Origin: Aquiluna sp.
Lineage (GTDB): Bacteria; Actinomycetota; Actinomycetes; Actinomycetales; Microbacteriaceae
Assembly: GCA_021741585.1 (NCBI GenBank)
Contig: JAIOXN010000001.1
Location: 921,059-985,058, forward strand
Direction of reading: 5' to 3'
Length of the DNA stretch: 64,000 bases
Shown: piece after piece, positions 7,523-15,999 of the stretch
Layout of the letters: every line of letters begins with the position of its first letter
Position numbering within the stretch: position 1 is the first letter of the stretch
Made by a program: the position numbers and the translations under genes
The notes under the pieces: generated by a model
What the model was told of the DNA's origin: nothing
Databases searched by the model: none
What the model saw: the letters and a program-made list of their open reading frames with translations, nothing else

Positions 7523-10500
7523 GTGATTGATTTTCTTTCATCAGAGGATGACTATTTCTATCTTGGGGAAGGAGGGCTGCATCAGTCTCTGAAGCTCATT
7601 GACCACAAATTGACGAAGTATCTAAGCGTGGTCGGTTCAAGTCTTGGAGTCGGCGATCCGCGACCTGAACTCCAGGCAGAGTTTCGGGTTCTGCAGGGTC
7701 AAGGTTTGGCAGATGATTTTGCTTCAGGTCTGTACCTGAAGAGAAGCGCGGGTCGGTTCGAAGCAATATTTGTCCAGTCGAGTCTGGTGCCAACTGAGGC
7801 GTATTCGGTAAGCAGCGTTTACAGCGTCGCAGATCCGTGTTTTGAGTTGTTTGGTGAATTTGATGATTGGTGGCAACGGGGCGAGTCGGCATCCGCCCCG
7901 GCCCCTTTTAAAGTGGGGGATTGGGCATACCGTCAGTTCAGCGATGAATTTGTCCAGGTCGTGGACGTCTTCTTCAACAACAGTGGATATTCCATAGAAA
8001 TTGATAGTGGAGAACACGGCAGAACCTCAGTGCTACCCAGTGACTTGAAGGTGCTAGTGGGTGACCCGAGGAAGGTTGAGACTTGGAGGCGCCAGGACCC
8101 AGCAAGCGGTGAGGTCTTCTTGCGAACTCTCGCGTGGGCAAAGCTCCATTTCCCTCTTACTAACCTTCTTTACTCCTTCGCTGCGACGCAAACGGTCTTT
8201 CGCCCTTACCAGTTTTTGCCTGCATTGAAGATGGTGAAGTCCCAGAGAGGAAGGCTTCTAGTCGCCGACGAAGTCGGATTGGGCAAGACGATTGAAGCCG
8301 GCCTTATTTGGGCCGAGCTCGAACAAAGACATAACTTGAGAAAAGTGCTGGTCATTGCTCCCTCATCTCTAACTAATAAATGGCGAGAAGAGATGAAACG
8401 TCGATTCATGAGAGATGTGGAGATTCTCCGAGTCTCAGAGTTCGCATCGTTTCTTGAATCCCTAAGTCATGATCCAGACGTCCCGCTCTCTGCGATAGTG
8501 AGCTTGGAAGGGCTAAGGGGCAAAGAGTCAATCCAAGAGCAGATAGAACTCTCCGAGATCGAATTTGATCTCGTCATTATCGATGAAGCCCACGCCTTGC
8601 GAAATGCAGGCACCCAGGGAAACCGATTGGCACAGATCATTTCAAACGCATCAAAATTCTTGGTACTTCTTTCGGCGACACCGTTGAATTTAGGAAAAGA
8701 AGACCTTTTCAATCTTATGAACCTGATGGAGCCGCATCAGTTCGCTGATTTCCAGGTATTTGTATCACAAGTTGAACCCAATAAGCATTTGCTAGAGGCT
8801 CACCGTCGGATGCTTGAGGGGGACACTCAGGGAGCCTTGGGCGAACTTGAGCTACTGAAGAATCTCCAATTCGGTGGGCCAATTGCCCAACGACCTGCAT
8901 TTAGAAAACTTGAAGAATTAGCAGGGAGTGAAAATCTATCTCTTGCCGATAAAGCACAAGTGAATTGGCTAGTGAACGAGCTAAATACCCTGTCTTCAAG
9001 TCTCAACCGAACACGTAAGAGAGACACTCAGGACTTCCAAGCGACTCGCAGGTCAGAAACCATTGAAGTTGAATGGACCCAGGAAGAGTGGGACTTTTAT
9101 GAGGCCGTTCGCCGGCACTTTATTGAGAAGGCCAATAAGTCCAAGTTGCCAAGGGGCTTCATTTTGCAGATGCCGCTGAGGCAAACTTGCAGCTCCTTAC
9201 CTGTCATGGCGAAGAACCTTCGGGACAAGAGATTACTGGCCGAAGAGCTCATTGAGGAAGAGGAGCTCATCGAATACGACGAAGATGAGCTAGAGGCACT
9301 TACAGAAGTCGGCAACGGAGCATTTCTCAGTGTCCCGGCTCCACGAAGGGATAGCAAGTTTGAGGCTTTTAGGGAGCTTCTCGAGAGAATAAAAGCGGAA
9401 GGCCGAAGCAAAGTTTTGGTCTTTAGCTTCTTCCGCGGGACGGTGAATTACCTCACCGAAAAACTAGCTGCCCAAGGATACAGAGTAAAGGGAATCCATG
9501 GCGGTGTTGCACCGGCCGACAGATATCAACTAATCAAAGATTTCCGGGCCGGAGACTTTGACATCATGATTTCTAATCAGGTGGGTGCTGAGGGTCTTGA
9601 CTTTGAGTTTTGCGACGTGCTGGTGAATTACGACCTGCCTTGGAATCCAATGCAGGTTGAACAACGCATTGGTCGCTTAGATCGATTTGGTCAAAAGAGT
9701 GATGTGATCTCGATCTATAACTTGGTGGTTCCTCACACAATCGAGTACGACATTTTCAGCCGGCTTTACGATCGAATTCAAATTTTCACAGAGACAGTGG
9801 GTGACCTGGAAGTTATTCTCCAAAAAACAATGGTCAACCTTAATGAAATCAGCGTCGATCCGAACCTGACCCCCATAGAGATTCAAGCGCGAGTTGATAG
9901 AGAGGGTATTGCTCTTGAGAATGAGCGCAAGACTCGAGAAAAAATTGAAGAGGAGAAGCAGAGCCTGTCAATTGTCGAACAGCTTGAGGTCCAGGGACTT
10001 CAAAACAATGGCCCTAGTCGCGGCCAGTATATTTCCACAGCCGAGCTACTCGGTCACCTAGAGTTCATTCTGACTATGCATGGTGGAAAAGTAACTATTA
10101 GAAACGCAGATTTGACGCACGTTGATATCTTCGGAACCGATTCTCTTGTGGCCGCTTTGAGGCAAGATAAAAATTGGCCAGTAGGTTCCCAACTCGGGAA
10201 TGAACTATTGCAAAGATTGCGGGGCGGCGGAGCTATCCAGTGTGTTCTGGATACCAGAATTCTGAACACGGAATCATCCCCGATTGGGGAGACAGAAATC
10301 GTGTCGTCAAGACACCCACTAATTCGTCTCGCCCAGAGGGAATTGCGCGAAAGTAGATTGCTAGAGGGCAGATTTACAGATATGCAGGTGCGGCACCCGT
10401 CAATGTCTGGAAGCTATCTAGCTCAATGGTCAATATTTGAGTCATTTGGCGTGGATGATCGAACCGAACTCTGGGTCACTGCAATCAACCTTCAAAGCGG

Positions 10501-10933
10501 GGAAAGAGCGGTAGAGGTTGAGGAATATCTTCTGGCCAACGCAGGCAAAATCAGAGAGAGCTCAACTAGATCAAAATCAATTCTTGGCGACAGTGAGATC
10601 GCTGCCCTGAGGGATATCGAAAACGCAAGGTTTCAACAGCAACGCTCGGAACTCCAACTTGAAAATGATGCAATTATTGGGGCTAGATTTGAGGCAAGAC
10701 TGGCGGTCGCAGAGCGAAGGTTGCAAAGCATCGTAGACACTCATAATAAGAATGTTGCCAATGAGAGAGCGGAGTCGATTCTGAGACTTGGCCTTGGCCA
10801 AATCGAGAAAAAAAGAGCTGAGATCGAAAGGATTCATTCAGAGTTCGAAGCAAAATCTCAACTCTCGACTCAATCTCACAAAATCGCGTTAGCCAGAGTC
10901 CAGTTCTTAGGAAGCTCTACTCCCACCACATAG
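7523..10933 (+). CDS. SNF2/RapA-like ATP-dependent helicase or translocase
   Basis: 1136 residues from a GTG preceded by AGGGGGCG. The N-terminal ~230 residues are unrecognised. The SNF2 motor follows: ADEVGLGKT (Walker A, about residue 247), IIDEAHAL (motif II, ~352), LSATP (motif III, ~382), then the C-terminal RecA lobe with NQVGAEGLDF and RIGRLDRFGQ (motif VI, ~715). The last ~350 residues contain long charged helices, probably coiled coil, that could contact partners. Such motors track on double-stranded DNA; relatives occur in DISARM (DrmD) and Dpd (DpdE), but no other gene of those systems is here. It follows the R-M operon after a 253-base gap in the same direction, and its 3' end overlaps the convergent Hsp70 gene by 17 bases. 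Confidence 0.85.
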   Translation: MIDFLSSEDDYFYLGEGGLHQSLKLIDHKLTKYLSVVGSSLGVGDPRPELQAEFRVLQGQGLADDFASGLYLKRSAGRFEAIFVQSSLVPTEAYSVSSVYSVADPCFELFGEFDDWWQRGESASAPAPFKVGDWAYRQFSDEFVQVVDVFFNNSGYSIEIDSGEHGRTSVLPSDLKVLVGDPRKVETWRRQDPASGEVFLRTLAWAKLHFPLTNLLYSFAATQTVFRPYQFLPALKMVKSQRGRLLVADEVGLGKTIEAGLIWAELEQRHNLRKVLVIAPSSLTNKWREEMKRRFMRDVEILRVSEFASFLESLSHDPDVPLSAIVSLEGLRGKESIQEQIELSEIEFDLVIIDEAHALRNAGTQGNRLAQIISNASKFLVLLSATPLNLGKEDLFNLMNLMEPHQFADFQVFVSQVEPNKHLLEAHRRMLEGDTQGALGELELLKNLQFGGPIAQRPAFRKLEELAGSENLSLADKAQVNWLVNELNTLSSSLNRTRKRDTQDFQATRRSETIEVEWTQEEWDFYEAVRRHFIEKANKSKLPRGFILQMPLRQTCSSLPVMAKNLRDKRLLAEELIEEEELIEYDEDELEALTEVGNGAFLSVPAPRRDSKFEAFRELLERIKAEGRSKVLVFSFFRGTVNYLTEKLAAQGYRVKGIHGGVAPADRYQLIKDFRAGDFDIMISNQVGAEGLDFEFCDVLVNYDLPWNPMQVEQRIGRLDRFGQKSDVISIYNLVVPHTIEYDIFSRLYDRIQIFTETVGDLEVILQKTMVNLNEISVDPNLTPIEIQARVDREGIALENERKTREKIEEEKQSLSIVEQLEVQGLQNNGPSRGQYISTAELLGHLEFILTMHGGKVTIRNADLTHVDIFGTDSLVAALRQDKNWPVGSQLGNELLQRLRGGGAIQCVLDTRILNTESSPIGETEIVSSRHPLIRLAQRELRESRLLEGRFTDMQVRHPSMSGSYLAQWSIFESFGVDDRTELWVTAINLQSGERAVEVEEYLLANAGKIRESSTRSKSILGDSEIAALRDIENARFQQQRSELQLENDAIIGARFEARLAVAERRLQSIVDTHNKNVANERAESILRLGLGQIEKKRAEIERIHSEFEAKSQLSTQSHKIALARVQFLGSSTPTT

Positions 10934-12566
10934 GTTCATAGGGCAAGTGCTGCACCTTTTTTTGCACAAGAACCTTTCTCCCACTTGGGTCGTTCAACAC
11001 TGGCCAGCTGGCAACACGTACCTGATGGAGTGGCACTCCTTGTCCAATCACCTGAAGGTTTCCATTTGGCGCCAGGTTGATGTGTCGTAATGACGATGAG
11101 GCGTAATCCAAAACCATCGATTCATTGCGATCGTTTATATTTCTGAATTGAATGTGCTCGCCAGTTTTCCTGTCAACGACTTTGAGGCTTGAGTGAGATG
11201 AGTATGGAATCCTCGGGTCCCCATCCCATCTAAATGCAGGGATATTGCCTGAAGTTGCAGAGCTATAAAGCGGAGAATAGGCCTCGTATATAACAACCTC
11301 ACCTGATTCATCTACGCTGACCTCGCCATCGCTGTCCGTGCTGTATTTTGCCCATTCAACTACGAGATCAAATGCCGGTCTTGCAAGGTTGAGCTGCTGA
11401 GATTCTAGGTTTTCCGCAAGTCCCCGACTGATTGCCTCGTTTGGTGCTCCCAATCGGCCACCGGCGATATGAATTTTTTGAGGTGATACTCCGTAGTCAA
11501 GAAACATCTCCTGAATCGCCTTCATTGGCGCCATTCCGCCCGCAAGAACTACATGGTCTAAGTCTTGAAGTAGAGCATCGGTGCTCTTGATAAAGATCTC
11601 AGAGAAATGGACTCCTGTATTCCACCCTCCTTCATTGAAGTGTGTCAATCGAGAGTCTCTGAGGGCGGCTGTCACAGTTTCCCAAGCCTTGTTTAGTAGC
11701 GGCTTGGTAATGCTTGCCAGCGCGGTACCCGATAGTGACAGGTGCACCTCTCCAAAACCGGGAAGAGAGAATAGTTGACGGGAAACATGATCTACTGAGC
11801 TGAGTCGTTCTTTTATTTCACGAGCAGGTCGCTTGAGCCATGCGAAGCTCTGTCTAATGTTCTCCACAGAAGTTTTTTTCTCATCAGCGATTTGATGGCA
11901 GAAGTACTCAGCTATTTCCTCGTCGATTTTTTCACCCGCGATGTCGATTCCACGACTAGATTTCACAAAATATTTTGGCGTGAGTCCAGAAACCGTATCA
12001 ACGGCAATCACTGCGACATCCAGGGTTCCGCCACCCATGTCGTAAACCAGGACGTTGCCCTTAACTTGACGACCCGCTGTTATCTCGTCTTGAACCCATG
12101 AGATACATGCCGCGATTGGTTCGTCAACCAAAGGGTCCTCACCAATTGCGAATCCTGCAGACTCTGCCAAGTTCAAAAGTCTTTGTCTTCTAGGCCCATC
12201 CCACATCGCAGGGCATCCAAATCTTGCAGTCACATCATCCGAAACAAGATTCCGTTCGGCCAGAAAGCGAAGCTTCTTCAGGAGTCCTAGGACTATTTCG
12301 TCAACGCTCGCTTCGCGCATCTGTTCACCAACACCAATAGAAACGGAGTCGTGGTTGCCCTCTGTGATTCTTCGTTTTACAGCGCGAATAATGCTGGCAT
12401 CAGAAAGGTTCTCGGCGTCCTCGCCAAAAATGAACCTGTCGTCCCTGAGTCCAGCAATACTGGGAATCCAGTTAGTTGCAGATCCAAGCGGAGCAGTTCT
12501 CACAGCCTGTCCCGATGAGTAGCTCAGCAAAGATGTGCTGGTCCCAAAATCAATCCCCCAAAGCAT
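10917..12566 (-). CDS. Divergent Hsp70-family chaperone ATPase
   Basis: 549 residues, shorter than DnaK (about 620-640). All three nucleotide-binding signatures of the actin/Hsp70 fold are present: GIDFGTSTSLLSY at the N-terminus (phosphate 1), VYDMGGGTLDVAVI at about residue 190 (phosphate 2) and VVLAGGMAPM at about 345 (adenosine). The remaining ~150 residues are beta-rich and end without the helical lid of DnaK, so the substrate domain is atypical. It is the second gene of a two-gene operon, 8 bases after a protein with a GrpE-like C-terminus, and is therefore probably a dedicated chaperone rather than the housekeeping DnaK. No J-domain gene is nearby. Confidence 0.85.
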   Translation of the reverse strand: MLWGIDFGTSTSLLSYSSGQAVRTAPLGSATNWIPSIAGLRDDRFIFGEDAENLSDASIIRAVKRRITEGNHDSVSIGVGEQMREASVDEIVLGLLKKLRFLAERNLVSDDVTARFGCPAMWDGPRRQRLLNLAESAGFAIGEDPLVDEPIAACISWVQDEITAGRQVKGNVLVYDMGGGTLDVAVIAVDTVSGLTPKYFVKSSRGIDIAGEKIDEEIAEYFCHQIADEKKTSVENIRQSFAWLKRPAREIKERLSSVDHVSRQLFSLPGFGEVHLSLSGTALASITKPLLNKAWETVTAALRDSRLTHFNEGGWNTGVHFSEIFIKSTDALLQDLDHVVLAGGMAPMKAIQEMFLDYGVSPQKIHIAGGRLGAPNEAISRGLAENLESQQLNLARPAFDLVVEWAKYSTDSDGEVSVDESGEVVIYEAYSPLYSSATSGNIPAFRWDGDPRIPYSSHSSLKVVDRKTGEHIQFRNINDRNESMVLDYASSSLRHINLAPNGNLQVIGQGVPLHQVRVASWPVLNDPSGRKVLVQKKVQHLPYEPMWWE

Positions 12567-12574
12567 TTTTCCCC

Positions 12575-14596
12575 TTATTTGCTTGTTACAACAGCCCTAA
12601 GCACAATTACCTCTTTACCGTCATCCTGCCACCGGAAGCCGACATTATGGACTACACCCTCAGATCCAATCTCTAATGATCCCTCTGGATCTTCATGCAA
12701 CGCTTTTGAAAACTCAACTTCCTCGCCTGGTTTCCCAATGGTGAAGAGATTCACCTGTTCAGCAATCATTTCTAGTCTTGAAATTGCGCTTGGTTTTGAA
12801 TCTAGTAGTTCGATGGAAGCGGAGAGCGCACGTGCCATTGCCTTGATCACTGGAATCTTGGCGGACCGGATGTCACTCAAAATACTCTCTTCATGCTCTT
12901 TTCTAGATTCGGTAGCCAGTGAGGTGAGTCTTGCGATCTGGGCTTTGTCATTTGCAGAAATTGAAGTCAACTCTTCTACCTGAAGAGTGGCTATTTCGAC
13001 TTGTTTTCTCAGCTCAGATAGTTCGAATTCCGTTGCAGCAAGTTGTTCATCGTTTGAGAGCCCAGCAACTAGGTTGCGTGTCTTTGGAGACGCTTGTAAA
13101 GAGCGCTTCAGGGCTGTGCCGAAAGCTTTAGGTTCGACTTCCAGGCCATATTTCTCTACCAATTCTAGAATCCTAAAGATAGCCCCAGAATTAGTTGGCT
13201 TTCTTAGAACCTCACCGAGTAGTAAATCCACAGAGGTGAGCAGAGAGCTACGGTCGATGTTTTCAATATGGAAAGCAAGGTTAAGGGCTAGCTCTAGATC
13301 TTTAAGTTCGGCACCTTGAAGCAGTTCAGAAAATTCAATGTCCACCCCAAAGCCCGTCATTATCTTGAGTCCGAACTCAATCCTCTGGGCATCAAAAGGG
13401 AGGCCGATTGCCAGGTCAATAATCTTTCTAGACAGAAGTCCAGGGTTGGCTTTTTCCTCAATCTTGAATTTTCTATCGAAAGATTTGTTTGTGAGTATGT
13501 GATGCCTGAAAACTTGTGAGGGTTTCGATTCGGCACCAGTGTGCTTGAGAGTATTGAGTGCAGCAGTAAGAACTTCGATGCAGGTGTGGGAGGGGAGGCT
13601 CGCTGCAAGTGACTCGCAAGCTGAATCTAGAGCTTTTGAGAACCACTTCATTTCGAACATCGCTTGTGAATTATTCAAAGACAAAAGGCCAACCACTGAA
13701 CTGTTGAAAGCTTTATAAAAAGCACCTACTTCTTCCTTAGTGCTGGAGTGTTCAGGTCCGAGAAGGGCTATAACGGGAAGATGCTCCTTCTTCGCTTTCA
13801 GGATCGAGAGCTCACCGCTAGTAGAGAAGTCGTTAAGTAATTCCCTTGACGCGATAAGAGGGTCTGCTAGCCAATCCTCGAAACCTTCCGGCAGGGGTGG
13901 CTTTTTTCCTAGAAGCTGAGCTCTAAGAGCGCCAACTTTGGTTAAAGGCTCGGGGGGATATTCTTCTGGAGAGGGGGTCGCTGGAGTTGAAGAGGACTTG
14001 GAGACAATCGCCGGTAAGGAGGGTAGCTCCCGGGTGTTCGAGTGCTGATCCAGCAGCCAAGAGCGCTCCTCAGGCACTAGCGAAACTAATTGATTGCCGA
14101 CCACTCTAAAATTGGTGGTTTCTGTCGCTGGCATTTTGACGGATTCAGCGACCCCTAATTTTACAAGATCCTTGAGTTGCTTCAAGATTTCCGAACGGCA
14201 CGGGTCTTTCTCTTTAGGCGCGTCGTCTGTATTTCCCCTCACCCTTTTGGGGACCTCGTCCTTCACTTCGATAAGTGGGTGTGGTTGGCTTCGTAGCACT
14301 TCACAAAGATCTTTAGCAGATCTACCCGTCTCAGGCTTCTCTGACAGGAGAAGTAGAAGAACATCAGCTGGTGACTCTTTCCAGATTTTTTCCAGATGCT
14401 CAACTGCCGCGTATTGTAGAAAGCGGAAAGAGTTAACAGGGACGACTACAGTCAGTGAGCCATTGGCTGTTCTGTTTTTAAAGATTTCTGGTTTTTGCCC
14501 AGGGCCCCAGATGACGAGGGGTGATTTTTCAAAACCAAGAACTTGAAGGCCAACTCTTTTCGAGTCCACCTCAATTACTGCCGCTACCCCGCTCAT
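12575..14596 (-). CDS. Large coiled-coil protein with GrpE-like C-terminus
   Basis: 673 residues. The first ~450 residues are unrecognised and include a proline/serine-rich linker near residue 200-220. Residues ~520-590 form long charged helices (coiled coil). The last ~65 residues resemble the GrpE beta domain: LFTIGKPGEEVEF, then KALHEDPEG, then GVVHNVGFRW and VIVLRAVVTSK correspond to GrpE's I-G-E-x-G-E-x-F-D-P, LHEAV and V-x-x-V-x-x-x-GY-x-x-x-x-x-LRPA pattern. GrpE proteins are Hsp70 nucleotide exchange factors of only ~200 residues, so this is a tripled-size derivative. It is transcribed just before its Hsp70 partner. The GrpE link is my reading by eye. Confidence 0.75.
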   Translation of the reverse strand: MSGVAAVIEVDSKRVGLQVLGFEKSPLVIWGPGQKPEIFKNRTANGSLTVVVPVNSFRFLQYAAVEHLEKIWKESPADVLLLLLSEKPETGRSAKDLCEVLRSQPHPLIEVKDEVPKRVRGNTDDAPKEKDPCRSEILKQLKDLVKLGVAESVKMPATETTNFRVVGNQLVSLVPEERSWLLDQHSNTRELPSLPAIVSKSSSTPATPSPEEYPPEPLTKVGALRAQLLGKKPPLPEGFEDWLADPLIASRELLNDFSTSGELSILKAKKEHLPVIALLGPEHSSTKEEVGAFYKAFNSSVVGLLSLNNSQAMFEMKWFSKALDSACESLAASLPSHTCIEVLTAALNTLKHTGAESKPSQVFRHHILTNKSFDRKFKIEEKANPGLLSRKIIDLAIGLPFDAQRIEFGLKIMTGFGVDIEFSELLQGAELKDLELALNLAFHIENIDRSSLLTSVDLLLGEVLRKPTNSGAIFRILELVEKYGLEVEPKAFGTALKRSLQASPKTRNLVAGLSNDEQLAATEFELSELRKQVEIATLQVEELTSISANDKAQIARLTSLATESRKEHEESILSDIRSAKIPVIKAMARALSASIELLDSKPSAISRLEMIAEQVNLFTIGKPGEEVEFSKALHEDPEGSLEIGSEGVVHNVGFRWQDDGKEVIVLRAVVTSK

Positions 14597-14603
14597 TATT
14601 GGA

Positions 14604-14609
14604 ATTCTA
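14604..14609 (-). promoter_or_regulatory. Candidate leaderless -10 of the GrpE-like/Hsp70 operon
   Basis: On the minus strand TAGAAT (14609 to 14604) is followed by seven bases and then the ATG at 14596. No Shine-Dalgarno sequence is visible, consistent with a leaderless transcript. No clear -35 was seen. Confidence 0.4.
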
Positions 14610-14794
14610 ACCGCTAGTTCGCCCCCATTATTTTTTTCTGAAGGTGCGGTTATTCATTTTCTCGCGGAAGTGCCATTTCGACGTCTCATTGCATTGCATC
14701 TCTCGAGGCTAGAGCCTCTTTGGATATTAACCCTTGTCCCTTCCGAGAGTCGACTCTGTCGAGTGGCACTCCTTAGAACTACTAACCTTCTCCC

Positions 14795-15982
14795 ATGATC
14801 AAACTCCAAGCCACCAAAGCGCGCAATGCGCTTTGGATGATGTTCTTTGTGATGGGCGTTGTCTCAATGGCTTGGGTGCCAAGAATCCCTGAGATCAAAG
14901 AGGCTAATGGGCTCTCTGATACTGCCTTTGGTTTGGTGTTGATTTCTTCTTCTGTGGGGGCGGTCTTTGGGGCTCAACTTGCCGGCAGATTGATTCACCG
15001 CTTTGGCTCTAGGCCGGCTATGTATTTCTCTTCGGTGGTTGTGCCACTGGGGGTTGTGATTATGGGGCTGAGCACCAACGCCTTTGTGTTGGTGCTCGGC
15101 TTGTTTGTGATGGGCTTCTCCTATGCAGCACTGGATGTAGGGGGTAATGCACAGGCGGTTGCGATTGAGAAGCACTTGTCCAAGGGGTACATGGCTTCTT
15201 TCCATGGGATGTGGTCTTTGGGGACTTTGTTCTCGACAATTCTTGGGGCTTTGGTTGCGTATTTATTGACTCCTGCTCAGAACTTGTTTTTGGTGGCCGG
15301 TGTTGGCTTCGTGTTGTTTTTTGTGGCGGCAAGAAGGCTGCTGCCATTTGATCTGGATGGTCATAAAGGCGATGGCGAGACTGAAACTAAGAACTCGGTT
15401 CCTTGGTTTGCCATCGCCACTATTCCGCTTTGGTTTATGGGGATTGGTGCTGCGGCATCTTTTATTGCCGAAGGTTCAGCAGCTGATTGGGGAGCCTTAT
15501 TGTTGCGTGACTTCATGAATGTGGAGAAAGGGTTTAACGCATCTGCGTTTGCGACCTTTGCTCTGGCGATGATTCTCTCTAGGTTCTTGGGGGATTCTTG
15601 GTTGGAGAGATTTGGGCCATATCGGGTTGTTCGCTACCTGGGTGTTGGTGGCGGAGTGGTCTGGGGTGTTTTGATCTTGGCTGGTGTTGCTCTGAGTGAT
15701 GCGAATCCACTATTGGCTTTGGTGATTGTGAACTTTGGTTTCTTCTGGGCGGGTATTGCAATAGGTCCAATGTTCCCTGCATTTATTGTTGGCGCTGCTG
15801 CCATTAAGGGCATTGCGCCATCAATAGGTATTGCAAGGGTCGGTGTGATATCTATTGGTGCGTTTTTCCTTGGGCCGTCTTTGGTTGGCTATCTCTCTGA
15901 CTTGATCACATTGCCTTTAGCGATGATGTATCCGGCGGCTGCTTTGGTTTTGGCTGGGGTATTGGCAAAGGTACTGCGCTAG
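14795..15982 (+). CDS. MFS transporter (YbjJ/fucose-permease-like)
   Basis: 395 residues, highly hydrophobic with about twelve predicted membrane spans, the length of a 12-TM major facilitator. The MFS motif A region appears between TM2 and TM3 (GRLIHRFGSRPAMYF). The N-terminal segment WVPRIPEIKEANGLSD is typical of YbjJ-like permeases. The substrate cannot be inferred. TAACCT followed by six bases precedes the ATG, so the mRNA may be leaderless. The gene marks the right edge of the defence-like region and is convergent with purL. Confidence 0.8.
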   Translation: MIKLQATKARNALWMMFFVMGVVSMAWVPRIPEIKEANGLSDTAFGLVLISSSVGAVFGAQLAGRLIHRFGSRPAMYFSSVVVPLGVVIMGLSTNAFVLVLGLFVMGFSYAALDVGGNAQAVAIEKHLSKGYMASFHGMWSLGTLFSTILGALVAYLLTPAQNLFLVAGVGFVLFFVAARRLLPFDLDGHKGDGETETKNSVPWFAIATIPLWFMGIGAAASFIAEGSAADWGALLLRDFMNVEKGFNASAFATFALAMILSRFLGDSWLERFGPYRVVRYLGVGGGVVWGVLILAGVALSDANPLLALVIVNFGFFWAGIAIGPMFPAFIVGAAAIKGIAPSIGIARVGVISIGAFFLGPSLVGYLSDLITLPLAMMYPAAALVLAGVLAKVLR

Positions 15983-15999
15983 CAGATCTTCAAAAACAA

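Noticed and set aside
3423-14596. DISARM, Dpd, Dnd or BREX system
   Set aside because: Only single relatives are present (SNF2 motor, DGQHR protein, adenine methylase). No DrmA/DrmB/DrmC, DpdA/DpdC, DndACDE or PglZ/BrxC-type genes can be seen.
14864-15347. Minus-strand reading frames within the MFS gene
   Set aside because: They are shadows with proline/histidine-rich composition and no ribosome-binding sites; the plus-strand protein is a clear transporter.
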